Below are positions 39,222 to 49,253 of a DNA stretch of 58,401 nucleotides, piece after piece. This DNA is from Paracoccus beibuensis (GTDB taxonomy: Bacteria; Pseudomonadota; Alphaproteobacteria; Rhodobacterales; Rhodobacteraceae): positions 1 to 58,401 of the forward strand of contig NZ_JAOTBD010000022.1 in the NCBI RefSeq assembly GCF_026162625.1, written 5' to 3'. Positions within the stretch are counted from its first letter, which is position 1. Each line of letters opens with the position of its first letter. The position numbers and the translations under genes were made by a program. The notes beneath the pieces are model-generated. The model made no database searches and was not told the DNA's origin. It saw nothing but the letters and a program-made list of their open reading frames with translations.

Positions 39222-40514
39222 ATGGCCAATGTGGTGGTTGTCGGCGCGCAGTGGGGCGACGAAGGCAAGGGCAAGATCGTGGACTGGCTTTCGGAACGCG
39301 CCGACGTGATCGCGCGCTTTCAGGGCGGTCACAGTGCGGGCCACACGCTGGTCATCGGCGACAAGGTCTTCAAGCTCTCGCTGCTTCCCTCGGGGATCGT
39401 GCGGGAAAACAAGCTGGCCGTGATCGGCAACGGCGTCGTGCTGGACCCCTGGGCACTGTTTGCCGAGATCGACAAGCTGGCGGGGCAGGGCGTCCGGATC
39501 TCGACCGAGAACCTGATGATCGCGGAAAACACGCCGCTGATCCTGCCGCTGCACCAGGACCTAGACAAGCTGCGCGAGGAAGCCGCGGGCAAGGCCAAGA
39601 TCGGCACCACCGGCCGCGGCATCGGACCCGCCTACGAGGACAAGGTCGGCCGCCGCACGATCCGCGTCGCCGACCTGGGCGACGAGGAGACGCTGGATGC
39701 GCGCCTCGACCGCCTGCTGGCCCATCACGATGCGCTGCGCCAGGGCCTGGGTGCGACGCCTATCGACCGGGCCGAGCTGAAGGCGAAGCTGATGGAGGTG
39801 GCGCCGAAGCTGCTGCCCTATGCGCAGCCGGTCTGGAAGATCATGGCCGATGCCCGCAAGTCCGGCAAACGCATCCTGTTTGAAGGCGCGCAAGGCTCGC
39901 TTCTGGACATCGACTTCGGGACCTATCCCTATGTGACTTCGTCCACGACGATGTCTGGCGCGGCCGCCAGCGGCACCGGCATGGGGCCGGGCGCGATCGG
40001 CTTCGTTCTGGGGATCGTCAAGGCCTATACCACCCGCGTCGGCGAAGGCCCGTTCCCGACCGAACTGGACGACGCCGACGGCCAGCGGCTGGGTGAGCGG
40101 GGCCACGAGTTCGGCACCGTCACCGGCCGCAAGCGCCGCTGCGGCTGGTTCGATGCCGTGCTGGTGCGCCAGACCTGCGCGATCAGCGGCGTGAACGGCA
40201 TCGCGCTGACCAAGCTGGACGTGCTCGACGGGTTCGAGACGCTGAAGATCTGCACCGGCTATCAGATCGACGGCGTGACCTATGACTATCTGCCGACCGC
40301 CGCCGCGCTGCAGGCGAAGGTGACCCCTGTTTATGAAGAGATGGAGGGATGGCAGGAATCCACCGCCGGGGCCCGCAGCTGGGCGGATCTGCCCGCCGCC
40401 GCGATCAAGTATGTGCGCCGGGTCGAGGAACTGATCCAGTGCCCCGTCGCGTTGCTGTCGACCAGCCCCGAACGCGACGACACGATCCTGGTGACCGACC
40501 CCTTCGCCGATTGA
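39222..40514 (+). CDS. purA: Adenylosuccinate synthetase
   Basis: This 430-residue enzyme joins IMP and aspartate with GTP (EC 6.3.4.4). Signatures: [16 protein letters not shown] at the start (catalytic Asp and P-loop), [12 protein letters not shown] and [22 protein letters not shown] in two conserved regions, and the C-terminal GTP-binding [10 protein letters not shown]. Length is normal and AAGGAA precedes the start. Confidence 0.96.
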   Translation: MANVVVVGAQWGDEGKGKIVDWLSERADVIARFQGGHSAGHTLVIGDKVFKLSLLPSGIVRENKLAVIGNGVVLDPWALFAEIDKLAGQGVRISTENLMIAENTPLILPLHQDLDKLREEAAGKAKIGTTGRGIGPAYEDKVGRRTIRVADLGDEETLDARLDRLLAHHDALRQGLGATPIDRAELKAKLMEVAPKLLPYAQPVWKIMADARKSGKRILFEGAQGSLLDIDFGTYPYVTSSTTMSGAAASGTGMGPGAIGFVLGIVKAYTTRVGEGPFPTELDDADGQRLGERGHEFGTVTGRKRRCGWFDAVLVRQTCAISGVNGIALTKLDVLDGFETLKICTGYQIDGVTYDYLPTAAALQAKVTPVYEEMEGWQESTAGARSWADLPAAAIKYVRRVEELIQCPVALLSTSPERDDTILVTDPFAD

Positions 40515-40532
40515 TCGCATCCCGCCACGGCA

Positions 40533-40550
40533 GGGGGACCCCCGTCCCCC
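40533..40550 (+). terminator. Hairpin after purA
   Basis: GGGGGAC-CCCC-GTCCCCC, a perfect 7-bp stem 18 bases after the purA stop. No T tract follows (GAACCCC). Confidence 0.45.
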
Positions 40551-40593
40551 GAACCCCTTGGCGGACATCTCGGGACCAAACCAGGAGCGACGG

Positions 40594-40806
40594 ATGAACC
40601 TGAAGACCCGCAAGCGCCTGTCGATCCTGATCCTGGTGGTCGGGATGCCGCTTTATGTCGTGGTGGCGGTGACGCTGATGAACTGGCTGGATGCCCGCTT
40701 CGGGCGTCAGCCGATCTGGGTCGAGGTGGGGCTCTACGTCCTGCTGGGCATCCTCTGGGCGCTGCCGTTCCGGCGCGTCTTCAGCGGCGTCGGCAGGGGC
40801 GAATGA
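40594..40806 (+). CDS. DUF2842 small membrane protein
   Basis: A 70-residue protein with two membrane helices (about 8-30 and 43-62) and the family pattern RKRLSILILVVGMPLYVVVA, then WVEVGLYVLLGILWALPFR. Its function is unknown. The start has AGGAG eight bases upstream. It overlaps the thiamine kinase gene by four bases (ATGA). Confidence 0.9.
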   Translation: MNLKTRKRLSILILVVGMPLYVVVAVTLMNWLDARFGRQPIWVEVGLYVLLGILWALPFRRVFSGVGRGE

Positions 40807-41459
40807 CTGCGCGCCCCGTCTGCGACAGCCGGGGCGTGACGGTCATCGGCGGCGGCGCGGTCGGGCCCGCCGATCTTGCGGCCGCGCTGGCCGTCGCACC
40901 GGTGCTGGTCGCGGCGGACGGTGGCGCCGACCGGGCGCTGGCGCTTGGTCATCCGCCCGATTGGGTCATCGGCGATCTGGACAGCATCTCGGGCCAGGCG
41001 CGGCGGATGGTGCCCGCCGACCGCGTCATGCACGTGGCCGAACAGGACAGCACCGACTTCGTCAAATGCCTGTCCCGAATTGCGGCGCCCTTGATCATGG
41101 CCGTGGGCTTTGCGGGGCTGCGGCTGGATCACACGCTGGCCGCGCTGACGGCCATCGTCGCGCCCGCGGCGCCGCGGGTCATCATGCTGGCCACGGACGA
41201 CGTGGTCTTCGCCTGTCCGCCGCGCCTCACCCTGCCGCTGATGCCGGGAACGCGGGTGTCGCTGTTCCCGATGGGGCCGGCACGAGGCGTCAGCAGCGGG
41301 CTCGAATGGCCGGTCGAAGGGATCGAGTTCACGCCGGGGGGGCGGGTCGGCACCTCGAATCGCGCCACCGGGCTGGTGACGCTGCGGATCGAGGGGCAGA
41401 TGCTGCTGATGCTGCCGCGCGACTGCCTTGGAACGGTGCTGACCGCGCTGACGCACTGA
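40803..41459 (+). CDS. Thiamine diphosphokinase
   Basis: A 218-residue enzyme that transfers pyrophosphate from ATP to thiamine (EC 2.7.6.2). Family features are [19 protein letters not shown] and [11 protein letters not shown] in the catalytic half and a C-terminal beta domain. No other thiamine gene is nearby and I see no TPP riboswitch. It overlaps the DUF2842 gene, so they are probably co-transcribed with or after purA. Confidence 0.9.
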   Translation: MTARPVCDSRGVTVIGGGAVGPADLAAALAVAPVLVAADGGADRALALGHPPDWVIGDLDSISGQARRMVPADRVMHVAEQDSTDFVKCLSRIAAPLIMAVGFAGLRLDHTLAALTAIVAPAAPRVIMLATDDVVFACPPRLTLPLMPGTRVSLFPMGPARGVSSGLEWPVEGIEFTPGGRVGTSNRATGLVTLRIEGQMLLMLPRDCLGTVLTALTH

Positions 41460-41520
41460 GCGCCCGGTTGTCGGCGCGCCCAGGATGGCCTATCTGAGGG
41501 GCGAACCCCGGAGGCCGCCC

Positions 41521-42651
41521 ATGTCGCTGAACCCGATCCGTCCCTGGCGCAACATCGAGCGTCGCAAGTCCCGCCAGATCATGGTCGGCAACGTGCCGGT
41601 CGGCGGCGACGCGCCGATCAGCGTGCAGACGATGACCAATACCAACGGCCACGACGTCCGCGCGACGCTGGACCAGGTGATCCGCGCCGCCGATGCCGGC
41701 GCCGACATCGTGCGGATCAGCGCCCCCGACCAGGAAACGACGCGGGCGTTGAAGGAGATCTGCCGCGAAAGCCCGGTGCCGATCGTCGCGGACATCCACT
41801 TCCACTACAAGCGCGCGATCGAGGCCGCCGAGGCGGGCGCCGCCTGCCTGCGCATCAATCCCGGCAATATCGGCGACGAGACGCGCGTGCGCGAGGTCAT
41901 CAAGGCCGCGCGCGACCACGGCTGTTCGATCCGCATCGGCGTCAACGCGGGCAGCCTGGAGCGTCACCTGCTGGAGAAATACGGAGAGCCCTGTCCCGAC
42001 GCGATGGTCGAAAGCGGGTTGGATCACATCAAGATCCTGCAGGACAACGACTTTCACGAGTTCAAGATCAGTGTGAAGGCCAGCGACGTCTTCCTGGCTG
42101 CCGCCGCGTATCAGCAGCTGGCCGAGGCGACCGATGCCCCGATCCACCTGGGGATCACCGAGGCCGGCGGCTTCGTCGGCGGCACGGTCAAGTCGGCGGT
42201 GGGCCTGGGCAACCTTCTGTGGGCCGGGATCGGCGACACGATCCGCGTCAGCCTGTCGGCCGATCCGGTCGAGGAGGTGAAGGTCGGTTTCGAGATCCTC
42301 AAGTCGCTGGGCCTGCGGACGCGCGGCGTCCAGATCATCAGCTGCCCCAGCTGCGCCCGCCAGGGTTTCGATGTCATCAAGACCGTCGAGGCGCTGGAAA
42401 AGCGGCTGGAGCATATCAAGACGCCGATGAGCCTGTCGATCATCGGCTGCGTGGTGAACGGTCCCGGAGAGGCGCTGATGACCGATCTGGGCTTCACCGG
42501 TGGCGGGGCAGGCAGCGGCATGGTCTACATGGCCGGCAAGCAGAGCCACAAGCTGTCGAACGACCAGATGGTCGATCACATCGTGCAACTGGTCGAGGAG
42601 CGGGCCGAGAAGCTGGAAGCCGAGGCCGCGCAGAACCATGCCGCCGAATAG
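41521..42651 (+). CDS. ispG: 4-hydroxy-3-methylbut-2-enyl diphosphate synthase
   Basis: A 376-residue 4Fe-4S enzyme of the MEP isoprenoid pathway (EC 1.17.7.1/3). The three cluster cysteines are in SCPSCARQG and [13 protein letters not shown]. The N-terminal TIM barrel is typical ([39 protein letters not shown], split here as two blocks [11 protein letters not shown] and LRINPGNIG). The start at 41521 was chosen over an ATG twelve codons upstream because homologs begin here. Confidence 0.96.
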   Translation: MSLNPIRPWRNIERRKSRQIMVGNVPVGGDAPISVQTMTNTNGHDVRATLDQVIRAADAGADIVRISAPDQETTRALKEICRESPVPIVADIHFHYKRAIEAAEAGAACLRINPGNIGDETRVREVIKAARDHGCSIRIGVNAGSLERHLLEKYGEPCPDAMVESGLDHIKILQDNDFHEFKISVKASDVFLAAAAYQQLAEATDAPIHLGITEAGGFVGGTVKSAVGLGNLLWAGIGDTIRVSLSADPVEEVKVGFEILKSLGLRTRGVQIISCPSCARQGFDVIKTVEALEKRLEHIKTPMSLSIIGCVVNGPGEALMTDLGFTGGGAGSGMVYMAGKQSHKLSNDQMVDHIVQLVEERAEKLEAEAAQNHAAE

Positions 42652-42665
42652 GCAGCGCGACGCCG

Positions 42666-43415
42666 TCAGCCGGGCAGGGTGACGATGTTCGCACCCCGCC
42701 GCGTCGCGACAACGGTGTGTTCGTACTGCACGACCGGCGCATCCGGCGTGGCATAGAGCGTCCATTCGTCGTCGCCGGGCTCGGCCCACATCCCGCCGCG
42801 TGACAGGAAGGGCTCGACCGTCAGGACAAGGCCGTCATGCATGCGCCGCCTGTCGCCCCTGCTGGGCCAAGTCGCGATCTCCTCGGGGTACTCGTGGAGA
42901 GACCTGCCGACGCCGTGGCTCGCCAGGTTGCGGATCAGGGTGTAGCCGCGCTTCCTGGCGAAGGTGCCGATGGCTTGGCCAATGCCCGCCAGGGGCTTGT
43001 CATGGCCGACCTGCGCGATGCCGATCTGCATGGCCCGCCTGCCGTCCCGGCAGAGGCGGTCCAGCGGCGGCCGCACGGACCCCAGCGCAAATGTCGCGCC
43101 CGTGTCGGCGAAGTAGCCGTTCAACGAGGCGGAGACGTCGATGTTCACAAGGTCGCCCGCCGCCAGCCTGCGATTGCCGGGGATGCCATGGGCAATCTCT
43201 TCGTTGACGCTGATGCAGGTCGCGCCGGGAAAGCCGTAGGTCGCCCGAGGCGCGGGAACGGCGCCCTCGCGTTCCAGCAGCGTCTGGCCGATGCCGTCCA
43301 ATTCGGCCGTCGTCATTCCGGGCTCCATCGCTGCGGCCATGGCGTGCATGGTGTTGGCAACGATCCGACCAATCTTCCGGAGCGCGTCGAGTTCGTCCTG
43401 TTGCGTGATTGTCAT
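42666..43415 (-). CDS. map: Type I methionine aminopeptidase
   Basis: This 249-residue metalloprotease removes N-terminal methionine (EC 3.4.11.18). The five metal ligands are present: Asp in VNIDVSAS, Asp in YFADTGA, His in SHGVGRSLHE, Glu in LTVEPFL and Glu in QYEHTV. The usual CGHGIG reads ASHGVG. The start at 43415 follows a GGGGGA site; an ATG fifteen codons upstream is less likely. This could be a second, divergent Map of the genome, which cannot be checked here. Convergent with ispG. Confidence 0.92.
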   Translation of the reverse strand: MTITQQDELDALRKIGRIVANTMHAMAAAMEPGMTTAELDGIGQTLLEREGAVPAPRATYGFPGATCISVNEEIAHGIPGNRRLAAGDLVNIDVSASLNGYFADTGATFALGSVRPPLDRLCRDGRRAMQIGIAQVGHDKPLAGIGQAIGTFARKRGYTLIRNLASHGVGRSLHEYPEEIATWPSRGDRRRMHDGLVLTVEPFLSRGGMWAEPGDDEWTLYATPDAPVVQYEHTVVATRRGANIVTLPG

Positions 43416-43472
43416 GCCGAGGTCCCCCGCGAAGATCGAGGACCGTGCCGCGACAGGCAAGCGGCACCCAGA

Positions 43473-44480
43473 CTAGCCACCAGTATGGCTCATGTGACGC
43501 GTCATCTGACCGCCGATGCCCTGGCGCGAATAGTCGAAGTCGTGCCCCTTGGGCTTGCGCGCAATGGCGGCGCGGATCGTCTCTTGCAGCGCGCGGTCGT
43601 CGGCGCTGGCGCGAAGGGGGGCGCGCAGGTCGGCATTATCTTCCTGGCCCAGGCACATGAACAGCTCTCCGGTGCAGGTGACGCGGACGCGGTTGCAGCT
43701 TTCGCAGAAATTGTGGGTCAGTGGCGTGATGAAGCCGATCTTCTGGCCCGTCTCCTCAAGCCGGACATAGCGTGCCGGGCCGCCGGTGCGTTCGGGCAGG
43801 TCGGTCAGGGTGAAGCGGCCGGCCAGCTGCGCGCGCAGGTCGGAAAGGGGCCAATACTGGTCCAGCCGGTCTTCCTCGCCCAGGTCGCCCATGGGCATGA
43901 CCTCGATGAAGGTCAGGTCGTGGTCCTCGTCGCCGCACCAGCGGACCAAGTCGAACAGTTCCGAATCGTTGACCCCCTTCAGCGCAACCGCGTTGATCTT
44001 GACGCGCAGCCCGGCGGCGGTTGCGGCGCGGATGCCGTCCAGCACCTGCGGCAGGCGGCCCCAGCGGGTGATCGCCGCGAACTTGTCGGGGTCCAGCGTG
44101 TCCAGCGACACGTTGACTCGCCTGACGCCGATCTCGGCCAGTTCTGCCGCGTGCCGGGTCAGCTGGCTGCCGTTGGTGGTCAGCGTCAGTTCGTCCAGGC
44201 CATCCCCCAGATGCCGCGACACCTGCCGGAAGAACCCCATGATGCCCCGCCGGACCAGCGGTTCGCCGCCGGTGATGCGCAGCTTGCGGACGCCAAGCCC
44301 GATGAAGGCGGTGCAGAGGCGGTCCAGCTCCTCCAGCGTCAAAAGGTCGGCCTTGGGCAGGAACTGCATGTGTTCGGCCATGCAATAGACGCAGCGGAAG
44401 TCGCAGCGATCCGTGACCGAGACCCGCAGGTAGGTAATGGGCCGGGCGAAAGGGTCGATCAGGGGGGCGTGCATGTCCAT
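43473..44480 (-). CDS. moaA: GTP 3',8-cyclase MoaA
   Basis: A 335-residue radical-SAM enzyme, the first step of molybdenum cofactor synthesis (EC 4.1.99.22). The N-terminal cluster motif is CDFRCVYC, the C-terminal cluster CESCNRV followed by a third Cys in CTGEL, and the protein ends in the GG tail required by the family (HMSHTGG). The start at 44480 is the first ATG before the conserved domain, though its ribosome site is weak. Confidence 0.95.
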   Translation of the reverse strand: MDMHAPLIDPFARPITYLRVSVTDRCDFRCVYCMAEHMQFLPKADLLTLEELDRLCTAFIGLGVRKLRITGGEPLVRRGIMGFFRQVSRHLGDGLDELTLTTNGSQLTRHAAELAEIGVRRVNVSLDTLDPDKFAAITRWGRLPQVLDGIRAATAAGLRVKINAVALKGVNDSELFDLVRWCGDEDHDLTFIEVMPMGDLGEEDRLDQYWPLSDLRAQLAGRFTLTDLPERTGGPARYVRLEETGQKIGFITPLTHNFCESCNRVRVTCTGELFMCLGQEDNADLRAPLRASADDRALQETIRAAIARKPKGHDFDYSRQGIGGQMTRHMSHTGG

Positions 44481-44599
44481 CGCGACAATGTAGGCGCGCG
44501 GACGGCCGCTCACAAGCGCGCCGGTACCGTCCGCCGGTGGTGGACGTTCCGGTGCGGGCAGGGCTAAGCTGCCCCGAACGACCCCAGCAGAGGCTTTCC

Positions 44600-45088
44600 A
44601 TGCGCACCGCTTCCCTTGCCCTGACCGCGGCCTGTGGCCTGATCCTTGCCGGCTGCACCCAGATGGCGTCCACGCAGTCCCGCCCCGGCACCGCCACCAC
44701 CGAAACGCCGCCCGCCACGGCGGCAACGGCGGTCACCCGCGCCCCGGCGCCGCGGCCCGTCGCCCGCGCGACGCCCGCGCAATTGGATACCACCACGGCC
44801 GACCAGCGCGCCGCTGCGGCCGAAGCCCCCGCGCAGGCCGAAACGCGGCTTGGCACCACCGTGGGCTCGCTTGGCAACCCGGCCGAGGGCGGGTTCTGGA
44901 TCAAGACGCCGCTGGTGCAGGAACGCGCCATGGGCCGCGTCGTGAACCCGGCCACCGGCAAATCCGCCAAGGTCGAGCTGATCCCACTCGGCGGCGGCGG
45001 CAGCGGCAGCCAGGTCTCGCTTCCGGCGCTGCAGCTGCTGGGCGTGCCGCTGACCGACCTGCCCACGCTCGAGGTCTACAGGTCCTGA
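44600..45088 (+). CDS. Alanine-rich lipoprotein, function unknown
   Basis: A 162-residue lipoprotein (lipobox LAGC, Cys18) with a low-complexity Ala/Thr/Pro linker (about 25-90) and a compact C-terminal domain ([22 protein letters not shown]). The start at 44600 was chosen for the signal peptide and the CAGAGG site; a longer frame begins inside the moaA promoter. Its 3' end overlaps the convergent AlkD-like gene by 13 bases. Confidence 0.82.
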   Translation: MRTASLALTAACGLILAGCTQMASTQSRPGTATTETPPATAATAVTRAPAPRPVARATPAQLDTTTADQRAAAAEAPAQAETRLGTTVGSLGNPAEGGFWIKTPLVQERAMGRVVNPATGKSAKVELIPLGGGGSGSQVSLPALQLLGVPLTDLPTLEVYRS

Positions 45089-45717
45089 GCGGCCCGCGCG
45101 TCCCGATCGGCCCGCCAGGCGGCGGCGCGGGCCGGGTCGTGCTTGTCCAGGTCCCGCAGCCAGGCATCGACCGCCTGGCGAACCGCGCCGTTGCGGTCCT
45201 GCGACAGATCAAGCGCCCAGGCCAGCACGCGCTCTCGGACCGCATGATCGGCGGGTTTGAGGTTGTTCATACGAGCCCAGGGCCCCGTCCCCACCAGCAC
45301 CGACCGTCGCAGCCAAGGGTTCGCGTCCTGCACCCAGGCCTCGACCTGGTCCAGCCGGTCGGGCAGGGCCGCCAGCCGGCGCGAGGCCGCGGCCATGACG
45401 GCGTCGCCGATCTCGGCCCCGTCGATCTGCGGCGCCCAGTCCAGGATGACCTGCCAGGCCGCGTCGTCGGGGTGCATCCGCGCCTGCACCAGCAGCCGCG
45501 CCGCCAGCAGCCGCGCTTCGTGGACGTCGCTGTCCCAAAGCGCCTGCGCAAGCGTGACCCGACCGTCGATGTCCAGTGCGGCGCGCCACTGGGACGCCAG
45601 CGCCTCGATCCGCGCGGGCGGCACACCAAGCGTCTCGCGGCCGCTCTTGTGGCGGGCGGCGGTGCGGGCGGCGCGGTCGGGGTCGGCCTCGGCGCGAAGG
45701 CGGTCAAGTTCCTGCAT
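45076..45717 (-). CDS. AlkD-like DNA alkylation repair (HEAT-repeat) protein
   Basis: A 213-residue all-helical protein with repeats of the AlkD type: VTLAQALWDSDVHEARLLAARLL, then DAAWQVILDWAPQIDGAEIGD, then WLRRSVLVGTGPWARM. AlkD family enzymes excise or bind alkylated bases. Activity is not certain, since many HEAT-like relatives lack the active-site Trp/Asp arrangement; W and D residues are present at likely positions. It stands alone. Confidence 0.85.
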   Translation of the reverse strand: MQELDRLRAEADPDRAARTAARHKSGRETLGVPPARIEALASQWRAALDIDGRVTLAQALWDSDVHEARLLAARLLVQARMHPDDAAWQVILDWAPQIDGAEIGDAVMAAASRRLAALPDRLDQVEAWVQDANPWLRRSVLVGTGPWARMNNLKPADHAVRERVLAWALDLSQDRNGAVRQAVDAWLRDLDKHDPARAAAWRADRDARAAQDL

Positions 45718-45830
45718 GGGCTTCTCCTGATTGACGGGCCCTTCTAAGGCCGCGGGCGGGCAGTCTCAAGAAGGTGGTGGAAGCGCGGCTGCGGCCAAGC
45801 TAGAAGGCCAACGAAACCACGAGGTAGCCC

Positions 45831-47162
45831 ATGTCGCATTCCGCCGAACCCCGTCCGATGACCTCGCGCCGCTGCGGCCCGCTGACGGGAGAGGCGCTGG
45901 TGCCGGGCGACAAGTCGATCAGCCACCGCGCCCTGATCCTGGGCGCCATGGCGGTTGGGGAAACCCGCATCACCGGCCTGCTGGAAGGCCAGGACGTGCT
46001 GGACACGGCCCGCGCCATGGCGGCCTTTGGCGCGCAGGTGACGCAGAACGGCCCCGGCGACTGGTCGGTCCACGGCGTCGGCGTCGGCGGCTTTCGGTCC
46101 CCCGAGGGCGTGATCGATTGCGGTAATTCCGGCACCGGCGTACGGCTGATCATGGGTGCCATGGCCACCACGCCGATCACGGCGACCTTCACCGGCGACG
46201 CAAGCCTGTCGCGCCGCCCGATGGCCCGCGTGACCGACCCGCTGGCGCAGTTCGGCGCGCGCATCACCACCCGCGAGGGGGGGCGGCTGCCCATCACCAT
46301 CGAAGGGGCGCAGGACCCGGTGCCGGTCACTTATCGCACCCCGGTCGCCAGCGCGCAGATCAAGTCGGCGATCCTGCTGGCGGGTCTGAACGTTCCCGGC
46401 GATACGGTTGTCATCGAATCCGAGGCCACGCGCGACCATTCCGAGCGCATGCTGGCGGGCTTTGGCGCCGAGGTCACCACCGAAACCACGCCCGAGGCTC
46501 ACAGGATCACCCTGAAAGGCCGCCCCGAGCTGCGCCCGCAGCCCGTCGCCGTGCCGCGCGATCCCTCCAGTGCCGCCTTTCCGGTCGCTGCCGCGTTGAT
46601 CGTCCCTGGGTCCGAAATCCGGGTGCCGGGCGTCAGCCGCAACCCGACCCGCGACGGGCTCTATGTCACGCTGCAAGAGATGGGCGCCGACATCACCTTC
46701 GAGAATACCCGCGAAGAGGGCGGAGAGCCTGTCGCCGATCTGGTCGTGCGCTACGGCCCGCTGAAGGGCGTCAGCGTCCCGGCGGACCGCGCCGCCAGCA
46801 TGATCGACGAATTTCCCATCCTCTCGGTCATCGCCAGCTTTGCAGAAGGCGCGACGGTCATGAACGGCGTCTCGGAGCTGCGCGTCAAGGAAAGCGACCG
46901 CATCGACGCCATGGCCCGGGGCCTCGAGGCGAACGGCGTCACGGTCGAGGAAACGCCTGACAGCATGACCGTTCACGGCATGGCGCACGTTCCGGGCGGC
47001 GGGCGGGCCGTCACCCATCTTGACCACCGTATCGCGATGAGCTTCCTGATCCTGGGGCTGGCCACTGAGAACCCGGTGACCATCGACGACGCGGGCCCGA
47101 TCACGACGTCGTTCCCGGACTTCGTGCCCCTGATGACGCGCCTCGGCGGCGACCTGTCCTGA
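45831..47162 (+). CDS. aroA: 3-phosphoshikimate 1-carboxyvinyltransferase (EPSP synthase)
   Basis: A 443-residue shikimate-pathway enzyme (EC 2.5.1.19). Signatures: [15 protein letters not shown] near residue 24, [17 protein letters not shown] near 98 and the R-x-K-E-S-D-R block ([11 protein letters not shown]). The G-A-M-A form after NSGTGVRL, with Ala where class I enzymes have Gly, suggests a class II, glyphosate-tolerant type; this is known for the CP4-like group and is inferred here. GAGG precedes the start. Confidence 0.95.
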   Translation: MSHSAEPRPMTSRRCGPLTGEALVPGDKSISHRALILGAMAVGETRITGLLEGQDVLDTARAMAAFGAQVTQNGPGDWSVHGVGVGGFRSPEGVIDCGNSGTGVRLIMGAMATTPITATFTGDASLSRRPMARVTDPLAQFGARITTREGGRLPITIEGAQDPVPVTYRTPVASAQIKSAILLAGLNVPGDTVVIESEATRDHSERMLAGFGAEVTTETTPEAHRITLKGRPELRPQPVAVPRDPSSAAFPVAAALIVPGSEIRVPGVSRNPTRDGLYVTLQEMGADITFENTREEGGEPVADLVVRYGPLKGVSVPADRAASMIDEFPILSVIASFAEGATVMNGVSELRVKESDRIDAMARGLEANGVTVEETPDSMTVHGMAHVPGGGRAVTHLDHRIAMSFLILGLATENPVTIDDAGPITTSFPDFVPLMTRLGGDLS

Positions 47163-47177
47163 CGCCGCGCCCCGGCC

Positions 47178-49070
47178 TCAAGACGGCCGGGGGTAGCCCA
47201 CCCCCGCCAGAGCCACGCGGATTTCCTCCAGGATCGCGGGGTCGTCGATCGTCGCGGGTGCCTTGACCTCGGTGCCATCGGCGATCTTGGCCATCGTCGC
47301 GCGCAGGATCTTGCCCGATCGCGTCTTCGGCAGGCGGTCGACCACGCAGGCGGTCTTGAAGGCCGCCACCGGCCCGATCCGGTCGCGCACCATTGCCACA
47401 ACCTCGGCCGCGACCTTGGCGGGTTCGGTCGCCGCCCCCTTCTTCAGGCACAGCAGCCCCAGCGGCGCCTGACCCTTCAGCGGGTCCGCCACGCCGATCA
47501 CCGCGCATTCCGCAACCGCGGGATGGGAGGCGAGAACCTCCTCCATCCCGCCCGTCGACAGGCGATGCCCCGCCACGTTGATCACGTCATCCGTGCGCGA
47601 CATGATGTAGACATAGCCGTCGTTGTCGACGTAGCCGGCGTCGCCCGTTTCGTAGTAGCCGGGGAAGTGGTCCAGATACGCCTTGCGAAGGCGGTCCTCG
47701 GCGTTCCAAAGCGTCGGCAGCGTGCCGGGCGGCAAGGGCAGGCGGATCGCGATGGCGCCGAGCGTGCCCGGCGCGACGGGATGTCCGGCCTCGTCCAAAA
47801 CCTGCACGTCATAACCCGGCATCGGCAGGGTCGGACTGCCCTTCTTGATCGGCAGAAGCTCGACCCCGAACGGGTTGGCGGCGATGGCCCAACCGGTTTC
47901 CGTCTGCCACCAGTGATCGATGACCGGGACGTTCAGGCGGTCTTCGCACCAGGTGATCGTGTCGGGGTCGGCGCGTTCGCCGGCCAGGAACAGCGCCTGC
48001 AACGACGACAGGTCGTATTGCGCGACCAGCTTGCCTTCGGGATCCTCGCGCTTGACTGCGCGGATGGCAGTCGGGGCGGTGAAGAACGACTTGACCTTGT
48101 GGTCGGCGACGACACGCCAGAAGGTGCCGGCGTCCGGGGTGCCGACGGGCTTGCCCTCGAACATGACGGTGGTCGCGCCGGCAATCAACGGACCATAGAC
48201 GATATAGCTGTGGCCCACGACCCAGCCCACGTCGGACGCCACCCAGAAGACGTCGCCGGGTCCGATGCCATAGATGTGCGGCACGCTCCAGGCCAGGGCG
48301 ACAAGGTGACCGGCAGTGTGGCGCACGACGCCCTTCGGCTGGCCCGTCGTGCCCGAAGTATACAGGATATAGGCCGGGTGGTTCCCCTCGACCGGCAGGC
48401 AGTCCACCGGCGCGGCCCCGGCGACGGCCGTGGACCAGTCGAGGTCGCGGCCCTCGACCATGTCGGCCTGGCATTCGGGGCGCTGGAAGACGACGGTGAA
48501 GTCGGGCTTGTGCTTCGCCTGAGAGATGGCGCAATCCATCAGCGGCTTGTACGCGACGACCCGGCCCGGCTCCAACCCGCACGAGGCGGCGATGATCGCG
48601 CGCGGCTTGGCGTCGTCGATCCTGACCGCCAGTTCATGCGCCGCGAAGCCGCCGAAGACGACCGAGTGGATCGCGCCGATCCGGGCGCAGGCCAGCATCG
48701 CCTGCAGCGCCTCGGGGATCATCGGCATGTAGATGATGACGCGGTCGCCCTTGCCGACGCCGTGCGCCGCCAGAACGCCGGCCAGCCGCGCCACCTGGTC
48801 CTGCAGCTGGGCATAGGTCAGGCGGCTGACACTGCCGGTCATCGGGCTGTCATGGATCACGGCCAAGCGGTCGCCATGCCCCGCCTGCACATGGCGGTCG
48901 ATGGCGTTCCAGCAGGTGTTCACCATCCCGTCCGAGAACCATTCCCCCGCCGGTCCCTGGTCGAAGAAGGCGCGGCTTGGTGGCGCGGACCAGTCGATCG
49001 CCCCGGCGGCGTTCATCCAGAACGCTTCGGGGTTTGCCTGCCAATCCGCGTGAATCTCCCGATAGCCCAT
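47178..49070 (-). CDS. prpE: Propionyl-CoA synthetase
   Basis: A 630-residue AMP-forming acyl-CoA synthetase (EC 6.2.1.17). It has the nucleotide motif YTSGTTGQPKGVVR, the WWQTETGWAI core (AcsA in this window has WWQTETGG) and the acetylation site SGKILRATM. The N-terminal segment WFSDGMVNTCWNAIDRH and the tryptophan-containing acyl pocket fit PrpE rather than Acs. The start has GGAGG seven bases upstream. Convergent with aroA; a palindrome-rich control region precedes it. Confidence 0.94.
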   Translation of the reverse strand: MGYREIHADWQANPEAFWMNAAGAIDWSAPPSRAFFDQGPAGEWFSDGMVNTCWNAIDRHVQAGHGDRLAVIHDSPMTGSVSRLTYAQLQDQVARLAGVLAAHGVGKGDRVIIYMPMIPEALQAMLACARIGAIHSVVFGGFAAHELAVRIDDAKPRAIIAASCGLEPGRVVAYKPLMDCAISQAKHKPDFTVVFQRPECQADMVEGRDLDWSTAVAGAAPVDCLPVEGNHPAYILYTSGTTGQPKGVVRHTAGHLVALAWSVPHIYGIGPGDVFWVASDVGWVVGHSYIVYGPLIAGATTVMFEGKPVGTPDAGTFWRVVADHKVKSFFTAPTAIRAVKREDPEGKLVAQYDLSSLQALFLAGERADPDTITWCEDRLNVPVIDHWWQTETGWAIAANPFGVELLPIKKGSPTLPMPGYDVQVLDEAGHPVAPGTLGAIAIRLPLPPGTLPTLWNAEDRLRKAYLDHFPGYYETGDAGYVDNDGYVYIMSRTDDVINVAGHRLSTGGMEEVLASHPAVAECAVIGVADPLKGQAPLGLLCLKKGAATEPAKVAAEVVAMVRDRIGPVAAFKTACVVDRLPKTRSGKILRATMAKIADGTEVKAPATIDDPAILEEIRVALAGVGYPRPS

Positions 49071-49182
49071 CTCATCCTCCCTCTGGATGAGAATGTGTTA
49101 CGAACCGTCGTCCGCGCAGGCAACCGTGTTAGCGTGACCGGCGAAGCCGCGTCTGCAACTTTGGCACCGAATCTCAGGAATT

Positions 49183-49238
49183 GGTTTGCAAACCGACCCA
49201 TGCAGCAAAAACACCTTGGCTGCACGGGTCGGTTTGCA
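49183..49238 (-). promoter_or_regulatory. TTTGCAAA palindrome and long inverted repeat upstream of prpE
   Basis: GGTTTGCAAACC (49183-49194) is a perfect palindrome. It overlaps one arm of a larger inverted repeat whose 20-base arms (49187-49206 and 49219-49238) pair with one mismatch around a 12-base loop; the other arm ends in TTTGCAG. TTTGCAAA elements are, as I recall, the targets of short-chain fatty-acyl-CoA regulators (ScfR type, for example PccR of Rhodobacter) on propionate genes. The arms may also form an RNA hairpin after maeB. Confidence 0.6.
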
Positions 49239-49253
49239 GAAAGCGCTGCCGGG

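Noticed and set aside
40803..40860. TPP riboswitch before the thiamine diphosphokinase gene
   Set aside because: The gene overlaps its upstream neighbour and no CUGAGA/ACCUG elements are visible before the unit.
49187..49238. Long inverted repeat as a simple rho-independent terminator of maeB
   Set aside because: No T tract follows on the minus strand, and one arm contains a perfect regulator-type palindrome, so an operator is the better reading.
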